Assembly: GCA_040386595.1 (NCBI GenBank)
Contig: JAZKFE010000091.1
Span: forward strand, 44,009-108,008
Reading direction: 5' to 3'
Source of the DNA: JAKFVC01 sp040386595
Lineage (GTDB): Bacteria; Planctomycetota; Planctomycetia; Planctomycetales; Planctomycetaceae
DNA: 64,000 bases
Part shown: positions 9,676 through 18,228 of the stretch, piece by piece
Layout of the letters: the number at the start of each line of letters is the position of its first letter
Numbering within the stretch: the stretch's first letter is position 1
Position numbers and translations under genes: made by a program
Notes under the pieces: generated by a model
What the model was told of the DNA's origin: nothing
The model's input: the letters and a program-made list of their open reading frames with translations, nothing else
The model's database searches: none

Positions 9676-9883
9676 TCTGTTCCCCGAAGGGGATACACAA
9701 CATAGCCCAGGGTCGCCGAGTACTCACGGCGCACCCTGGGCTATGTTGTTCTTCCCTTTCAGGGAAGCTTTTTGCAAACCGGAAATTCACAGGCCAATCG
9801 CGTTTCTCTTGATCAGCATCTTCTGAGTATTAATGAAGATATTTAAGTTAATGCGCTCTCACCCGGTTTTTCGAATCTGAGTG
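9676..9883 (+). repeat. Modular dispersed repeat, copy 1 (short form)
   Basis: The element starts TCTGTTCCCCGAAGGGGATA and contains a large palindrome (ACATAGCCCAGGGT ... ACCCTGGGCTATGT) and a CCCTTTCAGGGA hairpin. It then follows the same order of words as the reverse complement of 26450-26789: TGCAAACC, GAATTCAC, GCCAATC, GAGTATT, TTTAAGTTAA, CTCACCC, GAATCTG. Copy 1 lacks the extra block found in copy 2. It fills most of the 369-base gap between the propeller gene and chrA; I see no gene there. Confidence 0.8.
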
Positions 9884-9916
9884 AGCGGAGCGAACCAGAG
9901 GTTTGCTACGGCCGTT

Positions 9917-11317
9917 CTACATCCCATAGAAAAACCATCCGGCCACGGTGCAAACGGCGAGAGTTTGGAACAGATTCCAATGGAGCCGGAACGTCATCAC
10001 GCAGGCTGCGAGGGTGATGCCCAGGGCCGGGATATTCAGCGTGTTCCAAATGGGTACAAGGATGTGTAGCGGTCCATAGGATGTGTCGACGACTTCGTGA
10101 AACATGGTCTTGATCGCTAGCCAGACAGCCAGGTTTAAGATCACACCCACGACCGCGGCGGTGATACTGGAGAGTGCGGTCGACAGGGTTTTGTTGTTGC
10201 GAAGCGATTCGATGTAGGGGGCTCCGACGAAGATATACATGAAGCAGGGGACAAAGGTGCCCCAAGTGGTAATGAGTGAGGCGAGGATCCCACCCCAGAG
10301 GGGGCTGAGCGGGGCTGGGTGACGGTAAGCACCCAGGAAGCCGACGAACTGCACGACCATAATCAACGGGCCGGGAGTGGTCTCGGCCAGCCCCAGGCCG
10401 TCGAGCATTTCGGGGGCACTTACCCAGCCGTAAACTTCGACTGCCTGCTGTGCCACATAGGCGAGCGCGGAATAGGCGCCGCCGAAGGTGACCATGGCCA
10501 TCTTGCTGAAGAAGACTCCCTCTTGATAGTAAACACTCTTCGGGCCGAACATCGACCAGCACATGAAGATCGGAGTCAGCCAGAGCACCAGGAAGAGGCT
10601 CGCTACACGGAGGGCTCGTATGGCTGAGGGTTGGTAGTAGGGATCGCTGACGTTTCGATCGGCGGGGGGGACTGCAGTCGTGTCTGTTGCTGAATTGGTT
10701 TGCGGCTTCAGGACGAAGAAGTAGTGTTCACTATAACGCCCGCCGATCCAGCCAATCAGTCCCGCGACCAGGATCACCAACGGAAAGGGGATGTGAAATA
10801 GAAACATCGCGACGAACGCCGCGGCCGCCAGAAAACCCATCATGCTGTTCTTAAGTGCTTTCTTGCTGATTCTGATAATGGCCTCGATCACAATCGCAAT
10901 GATGGCGGCCTTCAGCCCCAGGAAGACTGATTGCAAGAGCGTGGTTTGATGATAGGACGCATACAGAATGCTCAGTCCCAGGATCGACAGGAAGCCCGGC
11001 AGTACGAACAGAATGCCGGCCGTTAATCCCCCTTTGACGCGATGCAGCAGCCAGCCAATATACACTGCCAGTTGCTGGGCCTCGGGGCCGGGTAGCAGCA
11101 TGCAATAATTCAACGCGTGCAGAAACCGCTGTTCGCTGATCCAGCGTTTTTCATCGACCAGAATTCGATGCATCACCGCAATCTGTGCCGTGGGGCCACC
11201 AAAGCTGAGTACCGCAATTCGCAACCAGACGCGAAACGCTTCTCCGTAGGTGACCTGCAGTTCCGGAGCCACAGGAGAAGTCGGCGATGGAACAATCTCG
11301 TCAGGAGTCGAGTTCAT
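9917..11317 (-). CDS. chrA: Chromate transporter family protein (ChrA-like)
   Basis: A 466-aa integral membrane protein of the CHR superfamily, whose studied members expel chromate. It has two homologous halves. The first carries SFGGPTAQIAVMH and LLPGPEAQQLAVYIGW, and the second TFGGAYSALAYV with a TTPGPLIMVVQFVGF segment; these paired FGG...PGP motifs define bidomain CHR proteins. About ten to twelve hydrophobic segments are visible. Length suits the long-chain group (about 400-460). The gene begins 30 bases after the moxR stop codon on the same strand, suggesting co-transcription. Chromate itself as the substrate is inferred from the family only. Confidence 0.9.
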   Translation of the reverse strand: MNSTPDEIVPSPTSPVAPELQVTYGEAFRVWLRIAVLSFGGPTAQIAVMHRILVDEKRWISEQRFLHALNYCMLLPGPEAQQLAVYIGWLLHRVKGGLTAGILFVLPGFLSILGLSILYASYHQTTLLQSVFLGLKAAIIAIVIEAIIRISKKALKNSMMGFLAAAAFVAMFLFHIPFPLVILVAGLIGWIGGRYSEHYFFVLKPQTNSATDTTAVPPADRNVSDPYYQPSAIRALRVASLFLVLWLTPIFMCWSMFGPKSVYYQEGVFFSKMAMVTFGGAYSALAYVAQQAVEVYGWVSAPEMLDGLGLAETTPGPLIMVVQFVGFLGAYRHPAPLSPLWGGILASLITTWGTFVPCFMYIFVGAPYIESLRNNKTLSTALSSITAAVVGVILNLAVWLAIKTMFHEVVDTSYGPLHILVPIWNTLNIPALGITLAACVMTFRLHWNLFQTLAVCTVAGWFFYGM

Positions 11318-11347
11318 AAGAATTTCTGGCGATGTTGCCTTATCGTG

Positions 11348-12391
11348 TCAAATGGGCAACTTGACCTTGGCGATTAGCATGTCGATGACACGGTCTGGTG
11401 TCATGCCTTCGGAGTTGGCTTGGAATGTCGTCACGATGCGATGTCGCAGCACGGGATGGGCCACTGATTTGATGTCGTCGGTGGTGACGTGGAAGCGGCC
11501 GTTTAATAAGGCGCGGGCCTTGCCGCCCAGGATGAGGTACTGACCGGCACGTGGGCCGGCTCCCCAACTGATGTATTGTTTGACGAAGCTTAAGGCACCG
11601 TCTTCTTCGGGGCGGGTGGCTCGGACGAGGTCGCGTGCATAGACGAAGACATGGTCGGGCACGGGGACCTTGCGCACGACTTCTTGTAGAGCGAGAATCT
11701 GACGGCCGGTGAGCGCCGTGGTCAGTTTGGGTTCTTCTCCACCGGTGGTTTGTTTGAGGATTTTCAGTTCTTCGGCGGCGGTGGGATATTTCAAAACCAA
11801 GTTGAACATGAAGCGATCGAGCTGGGCTTCGGGAAGGGGATAGGTTCCTTCCTGTTCGATGGGATTCTGTGTCGCCAGGACGAAGAAGGGCTGCGGCAGA
11901 CGGTAGGTGTTGGCCCCCGCGGTGACGTGTCGCTCCTGCATGGCTTCCAGCAGGGCGGCCTGTGTCTTGGGCGGGGTGCGGTTGATTTCGTCCGCCAGCA
12001 GGATGTTGGTGAAGAGAGGGCCCTGCATGAATTGGAACGAACGTCGCCCCGTTTCGGGGTCGTCCTGCAGAATGTCGGTGCCGGTGATGTCGGCGGGCAT
12101 GAGATCCGGAGTGAACTGAATTCGCCGGAAGGAGAGCTGCAGAATTTTCGAAATCGTGCTGACCAGCAACGTTTTGGCCAGACCTGGAACGCCGACCAGC
12201 AGACAATGGCCGCGGCAAAACATCGCCACCAGCAAATCGTCGATGATGTGGTGCTGGCCAATGATGACCTTGGCGATTTCTTCCTGCATCCGGGAATAGG
12301 CATTGGCCAGCCCTTTGATGGCTTGGGCTTCGCGCTCCCGGGCTTCGTCTTCGGACGGAACCGGTTCTGGGGTTTCCTGTGCGTCTGACAT
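11348..12391 (-). CDS. moxR: MoxR-type AAA+ ATPase
   Basis: A 347-aa cytoplasmic AAA+ ATPase. Walker A is GVPGLAKT (residues 67-74), Walker B LLADEINR (131-138), and the segment PKTQAALLEAMQE after Walker B is diagnostic of MoxR. A sensor-like ATQNPIEQEGTYPLPEAQ segment follows, then the AAA lid domain. MoxR proteins usually act as chaperones for VWA/DUF58 partners encoded next door. Here no DUF58 or VWA gene is adjacent and the downstream partner is chrA, 30 bases away. A VWA protein does occur at 54413, too far to be called a partner. ATG at 12391 is the natural start (MSDAQETPEP). Confidence 0.94.
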   Translation of the reverse strand: MSDAQETPEPVPSEDEAREREAQAIKGLANAYSRMQEEIAKVIIGQHHIIDDLLVAMFCRGHCLLVGVPGLAKTLLVSTISKILQLSFRRIQFTPDLMPADITGTDILQDDPETGRRSFQFMQGPLFTNILLADEINRTPPKTQAALLEAMQERHVTAGANTYRLPQPFFVLATQNPIEQEGTYPLPEAQLDRFMFNLVLKYPTAAEELKILKQTTGGEEPKLTTALTGRQILALQEVVRKVPVPDHVFVYARDLVRATRPEEDGALSFVKQYISWGAGPRAGQYLILGGKARALLNGRFHVTTDDIKSVAHPVLRHRIVTTFQANSEGMTPDRVIDMLIAKVKLPI

Positions 12392-12785
12392 AATCCGGAA
12401 TCGAATTTCGCAGGAAGTTGAGGGATTTTCAGGAATGGGGCACCGCTACAGACCGGCGGAAAAAGTGCCCGCGGAACCCCCTCTCATTCTATATCCCACC
12501 TTGTCCAAACACACGCATCCGGGGACAATATCAGGGTCTGTCAGAGACACAGCGTGAGAGCGTGAATTTCGAGAACTGACGCCTGGTGCTCTGTCACAAC
12601 ATCATCTTGGGATTGCGTGCTACTGCTTGGAATGCACTGCTTAACAACTGGGTACAGTTGCAAAGCAGTGGCACGACAATACCTTGGTCGTGACGCCCAA
12701 TCTAAGCTGTGACAAAGCCTGAGCTGCGTAGAGAATAATTTTGCGTACCGCGGTGTGCTGCGGATGCGTTGAAAGTTGACAGGAT
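12392..12785. other. Divergent intergenic region with a structured hairpin
   Basis: This region holds the promoters for moxR (-) and the large propeller gene (+). No gene is visible. The one clear structure is a 36-base hairpin at 12635-12670: CACTGCTT, a 2-base internal loop, CAACTG, a GGTA loop, CAGTTG, and AAGCAGTG. It has no following T-tract, so it is not an ordinary terminator. Confidence 0.6.
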
Positions 12786-15700
12786 ATGATTCGACGATTT
12801 CCGCTGGCGGTGCGGAGCCTGTGTGCCGTCTGGTTGCTCCTCGGAATGACGGTTTCGGTGTCGGCTCAGGGAGCTCGTCCGAAGCAGCATCAGCACGAAA
12901 CCCTGCTGTTGGATATCGACAGCACGGCGACTAAAAAGTTTTCCACGGTGCAGACTCATTTGCGCGTCGGGCAACTGCCTGAGGCTGTCGAACTGTTGCG
13001 CAATATCAGCGATGCTCATGTTGGCAAACTGGTCGCGACCACTCCGGGCCGCTACGTCAATGTGCAGACCTACGTGCAGATGCTGGCGGCGGGATTGCCC
13101 CCAGATGGCTTGAAAATTTATCGCCAGCAACTCGATCCGGCATTGAAACCGACCTTCGAAACGGCACGCGACAATCAGGACGAAACCTTATTGCTGAAGG
13201 TCCTGCAGCAAGGCTATTGCTGCAGCTTTTCTGATGAGGCGTTGCTGTTGCTAGGAGACATGGCCTGGGATGCGGGGGATGTCTGGCGAGCTCGCAGTTT
13301 CTGGGAGCAGCTCTTGCCGCCGCCACGACCGAAAGCATTGGGCGAGCCCGTTCTGTGGTTGGCGTATCCCGATAGTGATCTCGATCTGGGATTGATCGTG
13401 GGGCGGTTGATTCTGTGCACGATTCAGTCGGGGGATCGACTCGAAATTCAGCGTGAGCTGGCGGGATATGCCGAACGTTATCCTGCCGCCGAGGGGCATT
13501 TGGCGGGGCGGCAGGGGAACTTATCGGAGATTCTCAGTGACGTCGCGGCTGAAGACTGGCCGATCCCTGTGCAAACGAGTGTGGTGCAGACCTTTGCCGG
13601 TAGCCCTCAGCGTTACCATATCGACACGCAGGCAGCGAAGCTGGGCTCGCTCCGCTGGCAAGCCAGTCTGCGACCATTTGGGGAAGAGCAGCGCCGCGGA
13701 TTCCAACCTGGCTCACAGGGAGGATTGTGCTATTTTCCGGTCGTTTATGGCGATGTGGTGTTCGTGAATGATGACGAACAGATTTACGCGTATCGGCTGC
13801 AAACTGGTCAACCCGCCTGGTCGGGGGATCCCACCGAGGCCCGGGTTTATTGGAGCGAACTCGCCAACCGTGATGGGATTGGTGTGCCACGGGGAGCCGG
13901 GGAGGCTCCAGTGGGCAACGTGGGGTTACCACGCTTTACCATGACGATTGCCGACGGTCGCCTCTATGCTCGTATGGGTTCAGTGCAACCTTACAGCAGT
14001 GAGCGTTCCGGCTGGCTGGTGTGCCTCGATTTGGCGCAGAGTGAAGGCAAGCTGGTGTGGGAAACGTTCGCGTCCAGCATTGACCCCGAAGTCGGTGGCT
14101 GGAGCTTTGAAGGTTCACCGCTGGTCGTGGGCGGTCGCGTTTATGTGGGGATGCGGCGGACGAATCCTCAGCCCCAGTCCAATGTCGCCTGCTTCGATTC
14201 GTTGACCGGAAAGCTGATCTGGAATCGCAAGCTGTGTGTGGGGCAAACGAATCCGAATTTTCCCGAGTTCGACATCAATCAACACTTGTTGACATGGGGC
14301 GAAGGGACGCTGTTTTTTGCCACGCACATGGGGGCCGTCGCGGCCCTGGACCCGCGTTCGGGCACCATCAAATGGATTGTGTCGTACCCGCGTGTGGACG
14401 ACACGAAAATGAAGCACGAATATACCGCCCGTCTACAACGAGGGCCGCTGCCCGCCATGTTCGCGGACGGCGTGCTGTATGTGGCTCCGATTGATTCGGA
14501 TGAACTGCTGGCGTTTGATGCCGAGACGGGATTGGTGAAATGGAGACGCACTTTCAATAGCCCGATTCGCTCGTTGCTGGGAGTCTCCAATGGGATCGTG
14601 TTCGCCTCGGGAGCCGGCTTGTGGGGAATCGCCGCGGAGTCGGGGAAGATCGTCTGGAAGGTGGGGGATCCTGACCCGGAAACGCACGGATTTGGCCGTG
14701 GCTTGCTGGTGGAAGATGCCATCTATTGGCCGACCCACGAAGAAATTTTCATCATCGAACAAGCCACTGGTGCCATTCGCCAGCGACTGCCGTTGTTTGC
14801 GGTGCATGGTCAATACGGGGGTAATTTACTCCTGACAGAACATCACTTGCTGGTGGCACAGCCGGGCCGGCTGGCGGTTTTCTCGGATCATGGTCTGCCA
14901 CCGCCGCGATCTAAAAGTCTGAAACCCCAATACACGCGGCAGAAGGCCCCAGCGGCACGTGCCTGGAAGTTAGCTCGTGACGCTGTGGAAATGCAAAATT
15001 GGGGGCAGGCTGCCGACCAGTTTCGTGCAGCTTCTCAATTGGCTCGTCCTAATGACGAGTGGATGGGCCACCCGTTGGCCGAGGTTGCCGCCGATCGTGA
15101 GATCGATGCCCGGCTGCGACACGCCTGGGAGCTGACCGCGACTGATGCGACGGCCGCTCCGAAGGTGCTCAATGTGGCGCTGGATGCCGCGGCGAGTCGT
15201 GACCGTTCACTGGTTCAGCCCGACTTGCAACAGAATCAAAATGGTTCAGAACGACCGTTGGCGGGCGATCGGCCGATGGGGCAGATCAGCTCGCGTATTG
15301 AGGCTCCCCGGTCTACTCCGCAGGAGATGCTCACGTGGGTTTCCGCGCAGCTGGCAGCCCGGACTGAGTCGACCGCAGCAGCCCATGGGGCAGGTGCGGT
15401 TCCGATCCTCGAACGCACGACGGCCTATCAAGACGTTTTTCACCGCGTGACGACGTCACAGCGTTCGCCGATTCTTGATGAGGCGGCGCTGGTTCAAGCG
15501 TTGACGGCGGCTGAGCAGCTTGTCGACCGTCAACCTGACGAGGCTTTGACCAGGCTGCGCGAATTAGCGGGCGCCGTCCACAGTAGTGAGGATCGGGTTC
15601 GCGTGTGGTGCGGTTTAGCTCGTAGTTTGGAGTCGCGTCACGCCTGGACGGCATCTGCCGCGGCTTGGAAGCAGGCGGCCCGCAGCGGCCCACCCAACCA

Positions 15701-17075
15701 AATGGTTGCCGATCTGGATCGCCAGGTCTCGATCCGAGAATTGATCAGTGAACGATTGGAGCGACCTCAGTATCTCGCACAAAGTTCTCTTACGGCGAAT
15801 GAGGGTTTTCCCTGGCCCTTACGCCGCCATTGGGAGCTCGCTGGCGCCCCCCACAGCCATGCGGTATACCCCATTGGTGTTCCTCCTGCGATTGATGCGG
15901 CATGTGTCCTGATCGACCGGTCTCCATTGACCTGCGTGAATCTGGCCGACGGTACCGCGCGGTGGCAGCTGCGACTGTCGCATCCGGTGCTATGGGCAGG
16001 ATTTGCCGCGGAAAAGCTGATCCTGGCCACTGCCGCGGAGGTGCGTGCGGTCTCGGTGACCACGGGGGAAACGGTCTGGTGGCAACGGGTGCGTGAGGAA
16101 CCCACGACTGGTCCCTCACACCAGCTGATCTCGCTACACATGAAGTGGGACGCGAAATCGTTGGACGGTTCTGATCCGCATCCATTGCTGGCGGCCGGAG
16201 GAAACCTCCATGATTTTGCACTGATCGGCGACACTTTTTTGGCACGGCAGGGGAGCCAGGACATCGTTGCCTGGGATGTCAATCAAGGGTGTATCACTTG
16301 GCGTTTTTCGGCGACTCGCGGTTTGTCCGCGGGGTGGGGGCTGACGGCCCGGCATGTCGTGATTGGGCAACTGGCCCCAGACAATTTGATTGTTTTGGAT
16401 CGGACGGATGGTTCTGAGGTGGCCCGGTTTCCCACAGACGCTGCGAACTGGATGCGTTCGCCGGAAGTGCGCGACGATGGAACCCTGATGACCGTCGGAC
16501 CGTTGGGGCGGATTGAATCTTGGTCGAAGCCGGGTGCCGCTTGGCTGACCGACGAGGGGCCTCGGGCGTGGCTGTGGCCCGGGACGGCCTTGCAATCCAA
16601 GCTGCCACCGGAAGTGCTAACTCACGGCCGGACGAGCTTGCTGTTAATGGATGGCAAAATGCTGACCGCTGTCGATTCGGTACAGGGGAATATCCTGTGG
16701 AAGGCATTTCTGGGATTGCCGCTCATCGAAAATGACCGGGCCGCGATTTGCTGTGATGACGACCGCATCTATGTGGCGTCGAACGGTTTCCTGCAGGCGT
16801 TGGGAATGCAGGATGGTAGTTTGCTGTGGAAGTGCTATCTGGGGGCTGATGATCTCCCGTGGCGCGCACATGTCAGCGGTGCGACCGTGATGGCCTATCC
16901 CACGCGAACCGGGCGATCGGAATTGGACGCCCCAATCACGGTGTGTGATGCTGCGACAGGGGCCTACCTGCAGCGAATCAGTCTTCCCGCGAGTCCCTCA
17001 CCGGTGCAAGTCTATCCCACGTCGCACACGACCTTGGTGGCCTGCGGCGGGACCTTGATCGGCCTGGGGAAATAA
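12786..17075 (+). CDS. Very large exported double PQQ-propeller protein with helical linker
   Basis: 1429 aa. The signal peptide is residues 1-29 (ending SVSAQGARP). A helical, TPR-like region (about 30-270) precedes a first PQQ-type propeller (about 270-710) with G-x-W strands (GKLVWETF, GKLIWNRK, GTIKWIVS, GLVKWRRT, GKIVWKVG). Residues about 720-1010 are mostly alpha-helical and Gln/Ala/Arg-rich. A second propeller (about 1030-1425) repeats the pattern (GTARWQLRL, GETVWWQRV, NQGCITWRF, GNILWKAF, GSLLWKCY). No catalytic signature is seen. It probably acts as an outer-face scaffold or binding protein. ATG 12786 has AGGA only one base away, a poor spacing, but the signal peptide supports it. 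A strong terminator follows directly. Confidence 0.8.
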   Translation: MIRRFPLAVRSLCAVWLLLGMTVSVSAQGARPKQHQHETLLLDIDSTATKKFSTVQTHLRVGQLPEAVELLRNISDAHVGKLVATTPGRYVNVQTYVQMLAAGLPPDGLKIYRQQLDPALKPTFETARDNQDETLLLKVLQQGYCCSFSDEALLLLGDMAWDAGDVWRARSFWEQLLPPPRPKALGEPVLWLAYPDSDLDLGLIVGRLILCTIQSGDRLEIQRELAGYAERYPAAEGHLAGRQGNLSEILSDVAAEDWPIPVQTSVVQTFAGSPQRYHIDTQAAKLGSLRWQASLRPFGEEQRRGFQPGSQGGLCYFPVVYGDVVFVNDDEQIYAYRLQTGQPAWSGDPTEARVYWSELANRDGIGVPRGAGEAPVGNVGLPRFTMTIADGRLYARMGSVQPYSSERSGWLVCLDLAQSEGKLVWETFASSIDPEVGGWSFEGSPLVVGGRVYVGMRRTNPQPQSNVACFDSLTGKLIWNRKLCVGQTNPNFPEFDINQHLLTWGEGTLFFATHMGAVAALDPRSGTIKWIVSYPRVDDTKMKHEYTARLQRGPLPAMFADGVLYVAPIDSDELLAFDAETGLVKWRRTFNSPIRSLLGVSNGIVFASGAGLWGIAAESGKIVWKVGDPDPETHGFGRGLLVEDAIYWPTHEEIFIIEQATGAIRQRLPLFAVHGQYGGNLLLTEHHLLVAQPGRLAVFSDHGLPPPRSKSLKPQYTRQKAPAARAWKLARDAVEMQNWGQAADQFRAASQLARPNDEWMGHPLAEVAADREIDARLRHAWELTATDATAAPKVLNVALDAAASRDRSLVQPDLQQNQNGSERPLAGDRPMGQISSRIEAPRSTPQEMLTWVSAQLAARTESTAAAHGAGAVPILERTTAYQDVFHRVTTSQRSPILDEAALVQALTAAEQLVDRQPDEALTRLRELAGAVHSSEDRVRVWCGLARSLESRHAWTASAAAWKQAARSGPPNQMVADLDRQVSIRELISERLERPQYLAQSSLTANEGFPWPLRRHWELAGAPHSHAVYPIGVPPAIDAACVLIDRSPLTCVNLADGTARWQLRLSHPVLWAGFAAEKLILATAAEVRAVSVTTGETVWWQRVREEPTTGPSHQLISLHMKWDAKSLDGSDPHPLLAAGGNLHDFALIGDTFLARQGSQDIVAWDVNQGCITWRFSATRGLSAGWGLTARHVVIGQLAPDNLIVLDRTDGSEVARFPTDAANWMRSPEVRDDGTLMTVGPLGRIESWSKPGAAWLTDEGPRAWLWPGTALQSKLPPEVLTHGRTSLLLMDGKMLTAVDSVQGNILWKAFLGLPLIENDRAAICCDDDRIYVASNGFLQALGMQDGSLLWKCYLGADDLPWRAHVSGATVMAYPTRTGRSELDAPITVCDAATGAYLQRISLPASPSPVQVYPTSHTTLVACGGTLIGLGK

Positions 17076-17078
17076 CGA

Positions 17079-17130
17079 CAGCGAGTGCATTCCTCGTGAT
17101 TTGCGGGGAAATGCACTCGCTGCCGTTTTT
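17079..17130 (+). terminator. Intrinsic terminator of the large propeller gene
   Basis: The stem is 13 bp, CAGCGAGTGCATT (17079-17091) paired with its complement (17110-17122), followed by a T5 tract at 17126-17130. It begins 4 bases after the stop codon, and the converging minus-strand gene ends at 17152. Confidence 0.85.
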
Positions 17131-17151
17131 GTGGGAGTACCGAGTCCTGAT

Positions 17152-17889
17152 TTAGGGATCGGTGCGTACTTGGACCTGCAGGGCGCTCAGCATCCGTGTC
17201 AACGCACGCTCTTTGCGGTCGATAAACAACACGTTGTCGAGCACAATTGCGCGAGGTTCATTGCTGGGGGTGAGGACCAGACGCCCCGAGCGGAGCAGCA
17301 GGTATTCGAAGACGTCGTTGATTTCCTTGGAAATTCGCAGGTTAGGAGCCGGAAAACGTTCCAGATCGCTCCACAAACCATGGTGATGCAACAATTCGTT
17401 CGGCCGAGCTTCCCAGTAGTCAAACTGCAAATTGAACACCACGACGAGATAAATTCCACCCAGGATGATGCTGAACAGGTGGAAGAAGGTGGAGTTCGCA
17501 AACGGGTGAATGGAACCGAACATCGACTTTAATATTCCCGCCCACTCTGGACGGAACTGGAACGTCAGGAACATTCCCAGGACGCATGCGGCCACAAAGA
17601 AGAACAGCGTCAAAGAGGTCGTACGCGGGAAGTCGAAGCTGAAGACGACGAGGTTCATGGCGAAAATGCCCAAGAACAACGACGTCAGGACGAATGCGGT
17701 GGTGCTCTGCGGGTCGCCTTCAAAGCTGAGCACAATGCCCGCAATCAGGCTCATCAGAAATGTCGGGTAGAGGAAGATAATCTTCGGATAAGACACGAGG
17801 AAAATCCGGGCGGGGATCTCGTCCCGCGTGTGCGGCCGGTTGCCCAGTGTCTTCAAGGGGTCAGTAGGTTCTGCGGGCGTCGTACTCAT
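17152..17889 (-). CDS. Conserved hypothetical membrane protein, four TM segments
   Basis: 245 aa. The N-terminal 30 residues are hydrophilic. Four hydrophobic segments follow at about 35-57, 63-85, 90-112 and 132-156, then a hydrophilic C-terminal domain of about 85 residues containing DYWEARPNELLHHHGLWSD and a late LDNVLFIDRKERALTRML stretch. No known enzyme motif is visible. GGAG lies 11 bases before the ATG at 17889. The composition resembles uncharacterised planctomycete inner-membrane proteins, and I do not recognise a named family. It is the last of four minus-strand genes (FHA, CaMKII-AD, lipoprotein, this one), each separated by about 190-340 bases, so a single operon is not assured. 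Confidence 0.7.
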   Translation of the reverse strand: MSTTPAEPTDPLKTLGNRPHTRDEIPARIFLVSYPKIIFLYPTFLMSLIAGIVLSFEGDPQSTTAFVLTSLFLGIFAMNLVVFSFDFPRTTSLTLFFFVAACVLGMFLTFQFRPEWAGILKSMFGSIHPFANSTFFHLFSIILGGIYLVVVFNLQFDYWEARPNELLHHHGLWSDLERFPAPNLRISKEINDVFEYLLLRSGRLVLTPSNEPRAIVLDNVLFIDRKERALTRMLSALQVQVRTDP

Positions 17890-18228
17890 GAATTAGGGAA
17901 CTCCAAAGGTTTGGTCCATGGCCTGCTGCGCGGATGACTGTTTCAGGAAGTTGGGATTCGATGAATGCAGTGAAGAACGCAGAGGTTGAAGTTGTCGATG
18001 AATCCGTCAGTAGCCACAGATGCGACTGAACTGGCCACACAATCTCAGACCGAGAACGCTGTTGCTGGCGATGTGGATCACCAAACCGGACCTCAATTCT
18101 GACCAGTCGCAGCAGTTTACCAAGAAGGTCGTTCCTGTACCAACTCGCAGTGACCACGGCGATTGAGGCGAATTTGCCTGTTGGCTACGTTTTCCCAGGA
18201 TACCACCGGATTCCCAATCTGCGGGCTC
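17890..18228. other. Intergenic region, nothing recognised
   Basis: 339 bases between two minus-strand genes. Only short open frames occur, with no homology character, no convincing start signals and no clear hairpin. It presumably contains the promoter of the 17152-17889 gene. Confidence 0.5.

Noticed and set aside
11340..12218. 292-residue minus-strand frame overlapping moxR
   Set aside because: Out-of-frame shadow of moxR, full of Arg/His/Ser; the MoxR motifs lie in the other frame.
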